Assembly: GCF_001046635.1 (NCBI RefSeq)
Contig: NZ_KQ130456.1
Location: 344,013 to 408,012 of the forward strand
Origin: Novosphingobium barchaimii LL02
GTDB taxonomy: Bacteria > Pseudomonadota > Alphaproteobacteria > Sphingomonadales > Sphingomonadaceae
Direction of reading: 5' to 3'
Length of the DNA: 64,000 nt
Positions within the stretch are counted from its first letter, which is position 1, and each line of letters starts with the position of its first letter. Of the stretch, positions 51,960-61,155 are shown in pieces. The translations under genes and the position numbers were made by a program. The notes below the pieces were generated by a model. The model saw nothing but the letters and a program-made list of their open reading frames with translations, had not been told where the DNA came from and ran no database searches.

Positions 51960-53249
51960 ATGAACCTTCAGACTTCCCTGTCCGCCGACCCTGCCGCAGT
52001 TTCTCCCGAAGCGCTGGTCGAACAGCTGGCCCGCGATGGCCGCGCAGCGCAGCGCGTGCTGGCGCGGATCAGCGATGCGGACAAGGCAGGCGCCCTGCGC
52101 GCCGCCGCGAAGGCCCTGCGCGCGGCGGAATCCGAGATTCTCGCCGCCAATGCGCAGGATATCGCAGCGGGCGAGGCGAAGGGCCTGTCCGCCGCGCTCC
52201 TCGACCGTCTGCGGCTGGATGCCGGACGGCTGGCGGGCATTGCCGACGCTGTGGAACAGGTTGCCGCGCTGCCCGATCCGGTGGGCGAGGTGATTTCCGC
52301 CGATGAACGTCCCAACGGCCTGAAACTGTCGCGCGTGCGGGTGCCGATCGGCCTGATCGGGATCATCTACGAAAGCCGCCCCAACGTGACCGCCGATGCC
52401 GCCGCGCTATGCCTGCGTTCGGGCAATGCGGTGATGCTGCGCGGGGGCACCGAGGCGCTCCATTCCAACCGCGCGATCCGCGCCGCGCTGGCTGCGGGCC
52501 TCGAAAGCGTCGGCATTCCCGCCGCCGCGATCCAGCTGGTGCCGACGCAGGACCGCGCCGTCGTGGGCGCGATGCTGACCGCCGCCGGGCTGATCGACAT
52601 GATCGTGCCGCGCGGGGGCAAAAGCCTTGTCGCGCGGGTTCAGGCCGATGCGCGGGTGCCCGTGCTGGCCCACCTCGATGGCATCTGCCACACGTATGTT
52701 CACGCCGCAGCCGATGCGGACATGGCGCGAAAGCTGACCGTCAACGCCAAGCTGCGCCGCACCGGCATCTGCGGCGCGATGGAGACGCTGCTGCTCGACA
52801 CCCAGTTTCCCGAGAGCGCTTCGGTGGTGGGCGGGTTGATCGAGGCGGGCTGCGAAGTGCGCGGCGATGCGCGCGCGCAGGCGCTCGATTCCCGCGTGCT
52901 GCCCGCGAGCGGTGAGGACTGGGACACCGAATATCTCGACGCCGTGCTTTCGGTCGCCGTGGTCGACGGGCTGGACTGCGCCATCGAGCATATCGCCGCC
53001 CATTCCTCGCACCACACCGATGCGATCGTCACCGATGACGCCGAAGCGGCCGAGCGATTCCTCGACGAGGTCGACAGCGCCATCGTCATGGTCAACGCCT
53101 CCAGCCAGTTCGCCGATGGCGGCGAATTCGGCCTTGGCGCCGAGATCGGCATCGCCACCGGGCGGCTCCACGCACGCGGCCCGGTCGCGCTGGAAGGGCT
53201 GACGACCTACAAGTGGCAGGTGCGCGGCTCCGGGCAGGCCCGGCCCTGA
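51960..53249 (+). CDS. proA: Gamma-glutamyl phosphate reductase
   Basis: This 429-residue enzyme makes glutamate semialdehyde in proline synthesis. Motifs include VPIGLIGIIYESRPNVTADA, LRGGTEALHSNRAI, the catalytic Cys in RRTGICGAMETLLLD, and FGLGAEIGIATGRLHARGPV. ProB is not beside it in this window. The frame starts 12 codons earlier; MNLQTSLSADP is the natural start. It is followed closely by nadD. Confidence 0.96.
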   Translation: MNLQTSLSADPAAVSPEALVEQLARDGRAAQRVLARISDADKAGALRAAAKALRAAESEILAANAQDIAAGEAKGLSAALLDRLRLDAGRLAGIADAVEQVAALPDPVGEVISADERPNGLKLSRVRVPIGLIGIIYESRPNVTADAAALCLRSGNAVMLRGGTEALHSNRAIRAALAAGLESVGIPAAAIQLVPTQDRAVVGAMLTAAGLIDMIVPRGGKSLVARVQADARVPVLAHLDGICHTYVHAAADADMARKLTVNAKLRRTGICGAMETLLLDTQFPESASVVGGLIEAGCEVRGDARAQALDSRVLPASGEDWDTEYLDAVLSVAVVDGLDCAIEHIAAHSSHHTDAIVTDDAEAAERFLDEVDSAIVMVNASSQFADGGEFGLGAEIGIATGRLHARGPVALEGLTTYKWQVRGSGQARP

Positions 53250-53272
53250 TTCAAGCGGCCCTGATTCGAGCG

Positions 53273-53947
53273 GTGCAGAAGACCCGCTGCGGCCCGCTCA
53301 CCGGCCTGCTGGGCGGCAGTTTCAACCCGGCGCACGGCGGGCACCGGCGGATCACCTTGTTCTGCATCGACGCGCTGGGGCTGGATGAGGCATGGTGGCT
53401 GGTGTCGCCGGGCAATCCGCTCAAACCGGCCGCCGGCATGGCGCCGCTGCCCGCGCGAGTCGAATCGGCCCGCAAACAGGCCCGCCGCGCGCGGATTCGC
53501 CCCACCGCGATAGAGCGTGAACTGGGCACCCGGTACACGGTCGATACGCTGAAAGCGCTGCTGCGGCGTTACCCGAAACGGCGCTTCGTTTGGCTGATGG
53601 GGGCGGACAATCTCGCCCAGTTGCACCGCTGGAAAGACTGGCGAACGATCGCCCGACTCATGCCGATTGCGGTAATCGCCCGTCCGGGGTATGATGGCGC
53701 TGCCCTCGCGAGCCCCGCGATGGCCTGGCTGCGGCGTTACCGGACGTCCATGACCAGTCTTCGCGGCCCGGAAAGGTGGAGCGCACCTGCGCTAGTGACG
53801 TTGCGATTCGACCCCGATACGCGGTCGGCCACGGCTATACGCCAGGCGGATCCGGAGTGGGCACGGAAGTCCTCAGGTGGATTTTCGCGAGATGCGGTCA
53901 CGCACAGGCCCCTATGTGGAACGCCCATCAACGGATCGGCAGCGTGA
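53273..53947 (+). CDS. nadD: Nicotinate-nucleotide adenylyltransferase
   Basis: This 224-residue enzyme makes deamido-NAD from nicotinate mononucleotide. GLLGGSFNPAHGGHRRITLF gives the nucleotidyltransferase HxGH motif, WWLVSPGNPLKP and FVWLMGADNLAQLHRWKDW follow, and RSATAIRQADPEW stands where the family's ISSTxIR does. The GTG at 53273 is chosen because it comes after proA ends and starts near the conserved part; a GTG at 53213 overlapping proA is possible. The C-terminus is 25 residues longer than typical. Confidence 0.9.
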   Translation: MQKTRCGPLTGLLGGSFNPAHGGHRRITLFCIDALGLDEAWWLVSPGNPLKPAAGMAPLPARVESARKQARRARIRPTAIERELGTRYTVDTLKALLRRYPKRRFVWLMGADNLAQLHRWKDWRTIARLMPIAVIARPGYDGAALASPAMAWLRRYRTSMTSLRGPERWSAPALVTLRFDPDTRSATAIRQADPEWARKSSGGFSRDAVTHRPLCGTPINGSAA

Positions 53948-54061
53948 GAGGCTTTTCGGCCCTTCTCCTGCACAACCGGCACATCAAGAAAACGATCGCT
54001 CGCGCCGCGGTGGCTTCCACCGCGTACGGTCGATCCCTGAAAGGAGCAGACCTACACTAAG

Positions 54062-54466
54062 ATGCCACAGGCACAGATACAGCCGGCCGCAACCGGCGCA
54101 ACGCCCCCGCTGAGCCCCACGGTTCAGCATGAAGATCCGCTGCTGAACCTGATCCTCCAGTCGCTGGATGACGATCAGGTGCAGGATCTCGTGACCATCG
54201 ACCTCGATGGCAAGTCCAGCATCGCGGACTTCATGGTGATCGGTTCCGGTCGTTCCACCCGTCAGGTCGCGGCCATGGCGCAGAAACTTGGCGAACGCCT
54301 CAAGCAGGGCGGCTTCGGCGGCCCGCGCATCGAAGGCCTGCCCGCAGCCGACTGGGTTCTGGTCGATGCCGGCGGCGTGGTGGTTCACCTGTTCCGCCCC
54401 GAAGTGCGCACGTTCTACAACCTGGAACGCATGTGGGGCTTCGACGGACCGACCGGCGCAGCCTGA
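54062..54466 (+). CDS. rsfS: Ribosome silencing factor RsfS
   Basis: This 134-residue protein of the Iojap family blocks 50S-30S joining by binding L14 in starvation. Core motifs are VTIDLDGKSSIADFMVIGSG, RSTRQVAAMAQKLGERLKQ, and DWVLVDAGGVVVHLFRPEVR then TFYNLERMWGF. A 25-residue N-terminal leader rich in Pro and Ala precedes the domain. It lies in the nadD-rsfS-rlmH series. Confidence 0.95.
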   Translation: MPQAQIQPAATGATPPLSPTVQHEDPLLNLILQSLDDDQVQDLVTIDLDGKSSIADFMVIGSGRSTRQVAAMAQKLGERLKQGGFGGPRIEGLPAADWVLVDAGGVVVHLFRPEVRTFYNLERMWGFDGPTGAA

Positions 54467-54479
54467 CCGCTGCGCTGCA

Positions 54480-54554
54480 AGGCTCCCTTTCAGGGGAGCC
54501 TGCTGGAGGATGAGCCCCGGTCGTCGCAAGTGACGACCTGAACGACCGGGCACC
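54480..54554 (+). other. Structured intergenic region between rsfS and rlmH
   Basis: Several stems are visible. AGGCTCCC/GGGAGCCT (54480-54501) is a hairpin. GGTCGTC (54519-54525) can pair with GACGACC (54532-54538), while the overlapping CCCGGTCGT can pair with ACGACCGGG (54542-54550), so two folds compete. No family match is known to me. Confidence 0.45.
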
Positions 54555-54607
54555 CTTTCGAAAGGACTCTGCGCGCAGGGCCACGCTGTCCTGTGCGTAC
54601 ATGGATC

Positions 54608-55033
54608 ATGCTGCTTCACATCATCGCCCGCGGCAAGATCGCCCGCTCGCCCGAGGCCGACCTGCTCGACCGCTATGCGAAGCGCATTGCCTGGCCGTTC
54701 CGCCACAGCGAACTGCCCGATGTCGGCGGCAGGATTCCTCCTCCCACCCAGACTCCCAGCCGCGATGTGCTGCTGGACGAACGCGGCAAGACGATGAGTT
54801 CGGAGGAATTCGCCGCGCTGCTCGGCCGCTGGCGCGATGAAGGCGTGCGCGAATGCCGCTTTCTGATCGGCGCCGCCGATGGCCACGGCGACGAAGCGCG
54901 GGGGCGGGCCGATCACCTGCTTTGCTTCGGACGGATGACCTGGCCGCACATGATGGCCCGGGCGATGCTGGCCGAACAGTTGTGGCGGGCCACGGCAATT
55001 CTGGCCGGGCATCCCTATCACCGTTCGGGCTGA
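54608..55033 (+). CDS. rlmH: 23S rRNA pseudouridine1915 N3-methyltransferase RlmH
   Basis: This 141-residue SPOUT-type methyltransferase acts on 23S rRNA pseudouridine 1915. It begins MLLHIIARGKIARSPEADLL, has FLIGAADGHGDEARGRADHL with the knot-type SAM site, and ends ILAGHPYHRSG, the usual HPYHR tail. A frame five codons longer starts with GTG at 54593; ATG is preferred. It is part of the cluster running to ctpA. Confidence 0.95.
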   Translation: MLLHIIARGKIARSPEADLLDRYAKRIAWPFRHSELPDVGGRIPPPTQTPSRDVLLDERGKTMSSEEFAALLGRWRDEGVRECRFLIGAADGHGDEARGRADHLLCFGRMTWPHMMARAMLAEQLWRATAILAGHPYHRSG

Positions 55034-55155
55034 CGCGGATTCGTGGCTGAATCTGCGATGAACCGGGAAACCTATTTGTCGTCAGTGCGTTAAGCAGGAA
55101 GAACGAATTCGGCCGTGCCTTTTGGAGAGCGCCGCCTGCTCCGGGAGCCTGTTAA

Positions 55156-55440
55156 GTGCAAACCGAAATGACCAATCGCCGCCTCGCAGGCGTCACCTCC
55201 ATTTCGCGCGCGGAAGCAGAGCGTGCGCCGATCCGCCGACAAGTGAGCGACGATGCCGTTCCGCCGCACCTCCTGCGTGATACGGCGCGTACCGCCGGTA
55301 TGTTCCAGCGCTCCGTGCTTGGCCATATGGACCACAAGGAATGGCTTGGCCGCGTGCGTGCGGATGGCCAGCGGCTGATGGATCTTCTGTCGGAAATGGG
55401 TTTCAACCCCAGCGAAGCGCGCGGCGACACCGGGTCGTAG
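55156..55440 (+). CDS. Hypothetical protein
   Basis: This 94-residue basic-to-neutral protein (QTEMTNRRLAGVTSISRAEA, then VRADGQRLMDLLSEMGFNP) has no signal peptide or membrane helix and no domain I recognise. GGGAG is 8 bp before the GTG at 55156; an ATG at 55168 is the alternative. It sits between rlmH and the EnvC gene, 122 bp after the former. Given the good ribosome site and codon pattern it is probably real. Confidence 0.55.
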   Translation: MQTEMTNRRLAGVTSISRAEAERAPIRRQVSDDAVPPHLLRDTARTAGMFQRSVLGHMDHKEWLGRVRADGQRLMDLLSEMGFNPSEARGDTGS

Positions 55441-55517
55441 GCACGGCGGGGAGGTAATGGCCTGCGCCATGTTCTTCCCTCTTCCCGGCTGACTCGCGGT
55501 GCCCTAGTTAAGCCTGC

Positions 55518-56747
55518 GTGAAGCCTGTCGCTCGTTACCTCCTGATCGTTTCCGCCGTTGGTGTTGCGGTATTCGCCACGCAGGCGATGACGCAGCAGCT
55601 TTCGGTGCTCGACCCTGCGGTGGATGCCCGGCGCGCGCAGGCGGACATGCTGGCCGCCCGCCGGGACGGTGCGGCGGCGCGGGGCCGGGCCGAAAAGCTG
55701 GAGGCGCGCGCTCGCCAGGTCACCCAGCAAGCCGACCGTACCGCGCGCGAAGCCGCCGCGATCGCCGCGCGCATTCAGGAAACGGAAGCGGCCATTGCCG
55801 GGCAGCGCGCGCATATGCGCCTGATCGCCTCGCAGCGGGCGGATCTTCGCGCGCAGTTGGCCCAGCGTCAGGGCCCGCTCGCCCGGCTAACCGGTTCGCT
55901 CCAGCGGCTTTCGCGTCGACCGCTGCTGTTGGCGCTGCTGCGCCCCGGTTCGGTGCGCGATGCCGTCTACATGCGCGCCATGCTCGACACCATGCTGCCC
56001 GAGGTGGAGCGGCGCACGGCCTCTCTGCGCGGTGCGATAGAGCGAGGCCGCGCACTGGAAGGGCAGGCCCGCGCCGCCGCCGCCGGTCTTGCCCAGGCGC
56101 AGGGGCAGATGCGCGAACGCCGGCGCAGGCTCGCCGTGATCGAATCGCGGCAGCGCCTCGCCGGGCGGGAGGCCAGCGGCATCGCCGCGCGTGAGGGCGA
56201 CCGTGCCGTGGCGCTCGCCGAGAAGGCCCGCGATCTGGGCGATCTGGTCAAGGAAGTGGATCGTCAGGGTACTTTGCGCGAACAGCTCGCAGCGCTGCCG
56301 GGGCCGATCGTACGCCCGCCGCGACCGGAGGACTCGCGCGTTGCCGAAGCCTCGCAGTTCGTGCCGCCGCCCGCCGGGCTGTCCAGCTACATGCTGCCCG
56401 TCATCGGGCGGCTGGTCACGGGGTTCGGCGAGGAGGCTCCTGGTCAGGCGCGCTCGGGCGGGCTGTTGCTGGCGCCGCGCGAACAGGCACAGGCGGTTGC
56501 CCCGGCGCCGGGCCGGGTGGCCTTTGCGGGACCTTATCGCGGCTACGACCGGATCGTCATCATCGAACATGCCAGCGGCTGGACGTCGCTCGTCACGGGT
56601 CTTGCGCGGCTGAACGTGGCGGTGGGCGACACGGTGGTGGCAGGCTCTCCCATAGGGATGTCCGGCCCGCGCAATCCGCGCATCATGGTCGAACTGCGGC
56701 AACACGGGGTTCCTGTTAATCCCCTGCAATATATCCGCTCACTATGA
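55518..56747 (+). CDS. EnvC-like murein hydrolase activator
   Basis: This 409-residue exported protein has a signal anchor (LLIVSAVGVAVFATQAM), two long coiled-coil stretches (about 33-130 and 175-260) and a C-terminal LytM domain. The zinc residues are absent: the HxxxD site reads SGGLLLAPREQ and HxH reads RIMVEL, so it must be an activator and not a peptidase, as EnvC is. GTG at 55518 is the start. It is followed by ctpA in the usual alphaproteobacterial order. Confidence 0.92.
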   Translation: MKPVARYLLIVSAVGVAVFATQAMTQQLSVLDPAVDARRAQADMLAARRDGAAARGRAEKLEARARQVTQQADRTAREAAAIAARIQETEAAIAGQRAHMRLIASQRADLRAQLAQRQGPLARLTGSLQRLSRRPLLLALLRPGSVRDAVYMRAMLDTMLPEVERRTASLRGAIERGRALEGQARAAAAGLAQAQGQMRERRRRLAVIESRQRLAGREASGIAAREGDRAVALAEKARDLGDLVKEVDRQGTLREQLAALPGPIVRPPRPEDSRVAEASQFVPPPAGLSSYMLPVIGRLVTGFGEEAPGQARSGGLLLAPREQAQAVAPAPGRVAFAGPYRGYDRIVIIEHASGWTSLVTGLARLNVAVGDTVVAGSPIGMSGPRNPRIMVELRQHGVPVNPLQYIRSL

Positions 56748-56937
56748 CGGCCCGGCGCGGCGTTTTTTTCCGCCTTTCCGTTCCGGCGGGGGATGGGGAT
56801 CGGCGCGGCAATACCCATATCAGCCGGAAACCCCGCCGATCCGCTGGCGTTTGCCGCCAAGGCTCGGTAGGATCACGGTCAAGAACCCCCCGTCCGGCAT
56901 ATAGGCCGGATGACGTTGAAAAGAGGCACATCGCCCG

Positions 56938-58293
56938 ATGAAGATCGCCCCGTTCCTTCGCGCCACGGCGCTGGTGTCCGCCGTTGCGGTGCTGCCGATC
57001 GCGACCTCCGGGCTGGCCGCGGTGGACACCCGCGCGAGCCATGAATTCGACAAGCTCTTCACCATCTACGAGATCGTCAAGGACAACTACGTAGATCAGG
57101 TGGACGACGACAAGCTGCTCAAGGGCGCCATCGACGGTATGCTGGCCAGCCTCGACCCGCATTCGAACTATCTCGATGGCCCCTCGCTGCAGCGGCTCGA
57201 GACGATGATCGACGGCAAGTACACGGGCCTGGGCCTCTCGGTGATCGAGGATGAGGGCGCGGTGAAGATCATCTCGCCGTTCAAGGGCAGCCCGGCCGAA
57301 AAGGCGGGCCTCAAGGCGGGCGACTACATCACCCACCTCGACGGCGTGCTCTATTACGAGCGCGACCTGGACGAGGCGGTGTCCAAGATGCGCGGCGCCG
57401 CCGGCACCTCGATCCGCCTGACCATCTTCCGCAAGGGCCGCGATGCGCCGTTCGACGTCACCGTGACGCGCGGCGTGGTGGAACTGGAGCCGGTGACGTC
57501 CGAGCTGAAGGACAATGTCGGCGTGATCTCGGTGAACGAGTTCTCGCGCGATGTCGGCAACGACGTGAACATCGCGCTGGCCGATCTCAAGAAGAAGGCG
57601 GCGCTCAAGGGCGGCAAGCTGTCGGGCCTGGTGCTTGACCTGCGCTCCAACCCCGGCGGTTCGCTGGACGAGGCGGTGGCGCTTTCCGACCTGTTCCTGG
57701 AAAAGGGCGACATCGTTTCGCAGCGCGGCCGCAACGCCAGCGAGAACCAGTTCTACCGCGCCGAATCGATGTTCAAGGGCGATGCGGCCAAGAACCTGCC
57801 GATCGTCGTGCTGGTCGATGCCGGCTCCGCCTCGGCTTCGGAGATCGTCGCGGGCGCGCTGCAGGACCAGCACCGCGCGGTCATCATGGGCGAACGTACC
57901 TTCGGCAAGGGCTCGGTCCAGACCTTCCTGCCGCTCGACGCGAAAAGCGCGGTGAAGCTGACCACGGCCCGCTACTACACGCCTTCGGGCCATTCGGTGC
58001 AGGAGGGCGGGATCACCCCCGACATCAAGGTGCCGCAGTTGTCCGATCCCGATGCGCGGGCCCGCGCCGAGCGGGCGGTGCGCGAATCCGACCTTCGCGG
58101 CCACCTCATCAACGAGGCCTCGCTCAAGGACAAGGACCTCGAAACCGACAAGATGGACGATCCGCGCTTCAAGGTGACGGCCGCCGAGCTGGAGAAGCAG
58201 GGCATCAAGGACTTCCAGTTGCACTATGCGATCAGCACGCTGGAACGTACCGCCGGCAAGCCCGCGCTCGCCGCCGCTACCGCCAAGCGCTGA
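56938..58293 (+). CDS. ctpA: C-terminal processing peptidase, S41 family
   Basis: This 451-residue periplasmic protease has a signal peptide (FLRATALVSAVAVLPIATSG), a PDZ domain (IISPFKGSPAEKAGLKAGDY), and the S41 core. The catalytic Ser is in DAGSASASEIVAGAL and the Lys in ERTFGKGSVQTFLP. Targets are probably murein hydrolases, inferred from its neighbour EnvC. The 190 bp upstream shows no gene. Confidence 0.95.
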   Translation: MKIAPFLRATALVSAVAVLPIATSGLAAVDTRASHEFDKLFTIYEIVKDNYVDQVDDDKLLKGAIDGMLASLDPHSNYLDGPSLQRLETMIDGKYTGLGLSVIEDEGAVKIISPFKGSPAEKAGLKAGDYITHLDGVLYYERDLDEAVSKMRGAAGTSIRLTIFRKGRDAPFDVTVTRGVVELEPVTSELKDNVGVISVNEFSRDVGNDVNIALADLKKKAALKGGKLSGLVLDLRSNPGGSLDEAVALSDLFLEKGDIVSQRGRNASENQFYRAESMFKGDAAKNLPIVVLVDAGSASASEIVAGALQDQHRAVIMGERTFGKGSVQTFLPLDAKSAVKLTTARYYTPSGHSVQEGGITPDIKVPQLSDPDARARAERAVRESDLRGHLINEASLKDKDLETDKMDDPRFKVTAAELEKQGIKDFQLHYAISTLERTAGKPALAAATAKR

Positions 58294-58315
58294 CCGGCAT
58301 CAGGAGCACGTTTTG

Positions 58316-58816
58316 ATGTCCGTTCCTGTTGCCCCCCGTCTGCGCGCCGCGCGCTGGCTGGCTTTCGGTATTCCCACGGTGCTGCTCGGCGGGGCGCTGG
58401 TCAGCCAGTACGTCTTCGGGCTGGCGCCGTGCGAGATGTGCTGGTGGCAGCGCTATCCGCACATGTTCGCGATCCTGCTTGGCGCCCTGGCCTTTTTCTG
58501 GCGGCCGGTGCGTCCGCTGGTGGCGGTTGCGGCGCTGGCCGTGCTTGTTTCCGGGCTGATCGGCGGGTTTCATGCCGGAGTCGAATATGGCTGGTGGCAG
58601 GGCGTCACCGCCTGCACGGCAAGTCCCTTTGCGGCGGGCGGCGATCCGCTTGCCGCGATCATGGATGCGCCGGTGATCCGCTGCGACGTGGCGCCGTGGT
58701 CCTTGCTGGGCATCTCGCTGGCGGGCTGGAATTTCCTGATCTCGACGATCGGGGCGCTGGCCGTGTTCGCTCTGGTGGCAGCAAGCGGTAATGCAGGTGG
58801 AAGGATCAGGCGATGA
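58316..58816 (+). CDS. dsbB: Disulfide bond formation protein DsbB-like
   Basis: This 166-residue inner-membrane oxidase has four predicted helices. The quinone-side CEMCWWQRYPH pair and the second periplasmic pair (VTACTASPF and VIRCDVAPWSLLG) are visible. No DsbA is adjacent. The frame starts 30 codons earlier within ctpA; MSVPVAPRLRAARWLAFG is natural. Its stop overlaps the coq7 start (ATGA). Confidence 0.92.
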   Translation: MSVPVAPRLRAARWLAFGIPTVLLGGALVSQYVFGLAPCEMCWWQRYPHMFAILLGALAFFWRPVRPLVAVAALAVLVSGLIGGFHAGVEYGWWQGVTACTASPFAAGGDPLAAIMDAPVIRCDVAPWSLLGISLAGWNFLISTIGALAVFALVAASGNAGGRIRR

Positions 58817-59334
58817 CTGCTGTTTCCAGGCGCAGCGAACGGATGCTGCGGGTAGACCAGGCGGGTGAATTCGGCGCGACGCGCATTTATGCAGGCCAGC
58901 TTGCGGTGATGGGAACGCGCGGGCCCCACTCCACCGAGATAGCCGGCATGGCCGCGCAGGAGTTGGAGCATCAGGCCCGCTTCGATGCCATGATCGCGCA
59001 GCGCGGCGTGCGCCCGACGCTGCTGCAGCCGGTGTGGTCCGTCGCCGGATTCGCGCTCGGCGCGGCGACGGCGTTGATCGGGCCGGAAGCGGCGATGGCC
59101 TGCACCGCCGCGATCGAGACCGAGATCGACCGGCACTATACCGAGCAGTTGGATGAACTGGGCGAGGAAGACCCGGAACTGGGCGAAGCGATCCTGAAAT
59201 TCCGCGACGAGGAACGCCAGCACCGCGATGCCGCGCTGGCCGCCGGGGCGGAAAAGGCACCGGCCTATCCACTGCTGTTCCACGCCATCCGCATGGGCTG
59301 CCGCGCCGCGATAAAGCTTTCGGAACGGATCTGA
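58813..59334 (+). CDS. coq7: Demethoxyubiquinone hydroxylase Coq7
   Basis: This 173-residue di-iron enzyme hydroxylates the ubiquinone precursor. The iron ligands are in VDQAGEFGATRIYAGQ, MAAQELEHQARFDAM, and the second-half EIDRHYTEQLDEL and FRDEERQHRDAAL. Quinone synthesis and DsbB quinone use fit together; cotranscription is shown by the four-base overlap. Length is typical. Confidence 0.95.
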   Translation: MTAVSRRSERMLRVDQAGEFGATRIYAGQLAVMGTRGPHSTEIAGMAAQELEHQARFDAMIAQRGVRPTLLQPVWSVAGFALGAATALIGPEAAMACTAAIETEIDRHYTEQLDELGEEDPELGEAILKFRDEERQHRDAALAAGAEKAPAYPLLFHAIRMGCRAAIKLSERI

Positions 59335-59451
59335 CGGTTCGCGGGTTGACCTGATACAGGGATAAGCCCGCAGCTTAAGCTATCGTTCAACCCGGTACGT
59401 ACCTATGTCGGTTATGTACCCTGCCGTTACCGACCTGTTGGAGCCTTCGCG

Positions 59452-60039
59452 ATGACCCGCCTCCTGATCTCTGCCGTATGCGGCGCCGCCCTGGCGCTGA
59501 CGGCTGCGCCTGCCTTCGCGCAGCAGAGCGTCCCGGTGGATGCCGGCGCGGGCAACAGCGACGAGAAGGTGAATCAGCTCATCATCTACGGGCAGGATGC
59601 CTGCCCGCCGTCCAGCGACAGCGAACTGGTGATCTGCGTGCGCAAGGGCGAAGGGGAGAGATTCCGTATCCCCGAGCCGCTGCGGGGCATCGATTCGCCC
59701 AAATCGGAAGCCTGGGCCAACAAGGTGCAGGCCTATGAAACGGTTGGCGCCTTCGGGACGCTGAGCTGCTCGCCCGTTGGCGCAGGCGGTTCGCTCGGCT
59801 GCACCCAGCAGCTGATCGACCGCGCTTCGGCGGAACGCAAGAACGGCTCGGAAGTGCGCTTCGGCGAACTGATCGCGGCAGAGCGCCAGAAGCGCCTCTC
59901 CACCATCGACGAAGATGCCGCCGCCCAGCAGGCCCGCGTCGAGGAGGCGGAAAAAGCCTACTTCGACCAGCGCCAGCGTCAGGAAGCGGCCGAAGACGCC
60001 GCTCTGGGCCAGGCGACTACCCCGCCCAAGCCGAAGTAA
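59452..60039 (+). CDS. Periplasmic protein, unknown function
   Basis: This 195-residue protein has a signal peptide (MTRLLISAVCGAALALTAAP, cleavage near AFAQ). The mature part has DACPPSSDSELVICVRKGEG and RFRIPEPLRGI, and two further cysteines (TLSCSPVGAGGSLGCTQQLI), suggesting disulfides. The C-terminal 50 residues are a charged helix. I recognise a conserved sphingomonad hypothetical protein, but no function. Confidence 0.78.
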   Translation: MTRLLISAVCGAALALTAAPAFAQQSVPVDAGAGNSDEKVNQLIIYGQDACPPSSDSELVICVRKGEGERFRIPEPLRGIDSPKSEAWANKVQAYETVGAFGTLSCSPVGAGGSLGCTQQLIDRASAERKNGSEVRFGELIAAERQKRLSTIDEDAAAQQARVEEAEKAYFDQRQRQEAAEDAALGQATTPPKPK

Positions 60040-60214
60040 GCGGCGCGGGGCCGGTTTGTCCCGCCCCGGCTCTTTCGTATATCAAGTCCCGCTTCACGCC
60101 CTGAAACGTGAATGCGCTTGTCTTGCGTGCACAATCCGGCACAGAGGCACCGCGCGGGCTTCGGCTCAGGCTTTCCCGCGCAGGGTCGCCAGTTGAAGGG
60201 AGCGGGTACGCGCT

Positions 60215-61072
60215 ATGGGCGTAACGGGGTCGATTGATATCTTCCATGCCGTGGCCGGCCTGCTGGTCGGCGTCCTTGTGGGCCTGACCGGCGTCGGCGG
60301 CGGTTCGCTGATGACGCCGCTGCTGGTGCTGCTGTTCGGAGTCAGCGCCAAGACCGCCGTCGGCACCGACCTGCTGTTCGCCGCCATCACCAAGATCGCC
60401 GGTTCCGCCGTCCACGGGTCGCGTGAGACGGTGGAATGGAAGATCGTGAAGCGCCTTGCCATGGGCAGCATCCCCGCTTCGCTGGTGACGCTGGCCGTGC
60501 TGGCGAGTTTCGGCAAAGTGGGCAAGTCCACCGAGCACGTCATCCTGATCTCGCTGGCCACGCTGCTGGCGCTGACGTCGCTGGCGGTGATCGGCCGCAA
60601 GTGGCTGTTTCGCCATGCCCACGATTTCGACGCGGTGCGCTCCCCCGGGCGGGTGCTGGGCGGTACGGTGGCGCTGGGCGCGCTGATCGGCGCGGCGGTT
60701 TCGGTGTCCTCGGTGGGCGCGGGCGCGATCGGCGTGACGGTGCTGCTGATGCTCTATCCCCGCCTGCCGATGTCGCGGATCGTCGGGTCCGACATCGCCC
60801 ATGCCGTGCCGCTGGCGCTGATCGCCGGCACCGGCCACTGGATCATGGGGGGCGTCGACGGCGGGCTGCTGACCAACCTGCTGATCGGCTCGATCCCGGG
60901 CGTCATCATCGGCAGCTATCTGTCGACCAACGCGCCGGACAAGGTGTTGCAACCGCTGCTGGCCGCGGTTCTGGCGATCTCGTCGTGGCAGCTGTTCGTC
61001 AAGGCCTACACACCGGAGAAGGTCAAGGTCGAGGTCATCGCACCGGCCAGGGCGGCTGCGCCTCAGCCCTGA
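60215..61072 (+). CDS. TauE/SafE family sulfite/organosulfonate exporter
   Basis: This 285-residue membrane protein has about eight helices in two halves. GVLVGLTGVGGGSLMTPLLV and VSSVGAGAIGVTVLLML are the duplicated TauE/SafE motif. Family members move sulfite, sulfoacetate or other small anions; the substrate here is unknown. No sulfur genes are near. GAAGGGAG lies upstream of the ATG and a strong terminator follows. Confidence 0.9.
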   Translation: MGVTGSIDIFHAVAGLLVGVLVGLTGVGGGSLMTPLLVLLFGVSAKTAVGTDLLFAAITKIAGSAVHGSRETVEWKIVKRLAMGSIPASLVTLAVLASFGKVGKSTEHVILISLATLLALTSLAVIGRKWLFRHAHDFDAVRSPGRVLGGTVALGALIGAAVSVSSVGAGAIGVTVLLMLYPRLPMSRIVGSDIAHAVPLALIAGTGHWIMGGVDGGLLTNLLIGSIPGVIIGSYLSTNAPDKVLQPLLAAVLAISSWQLFVKAYTPEKVKVEVIAPARAAAPQP

Positions 61073-61091
61073 GGGGCGGGGTACCTTGCGG

Positions 61092-61135
61092 CAAGGAAAA
61101 GGGGCCGGAGGATAACCTCCGGCCCCTTTTCCTTG
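61092..61135. terminator. Bidirectional terminator between TauE and fabI
   Basis: CAAGGAAAAGGGGCCGGAGG pairs with its exact complement across an ATAA loop (20-bp perfect stem); A- and T-tracts within the arms let it act in both directions between convergent genes. Confidence 0.95.
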
Positions 61136-61155
61136 GCTCGTCCGAGTATCACGCC

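Noticed and set aside
54480-54501. AGGCTCCC/GGGAGCCT hairpin as rsfS terminator
   Set aside because: No T-run follows and the next gene is close; treated as part of the structured intergenic region instead.
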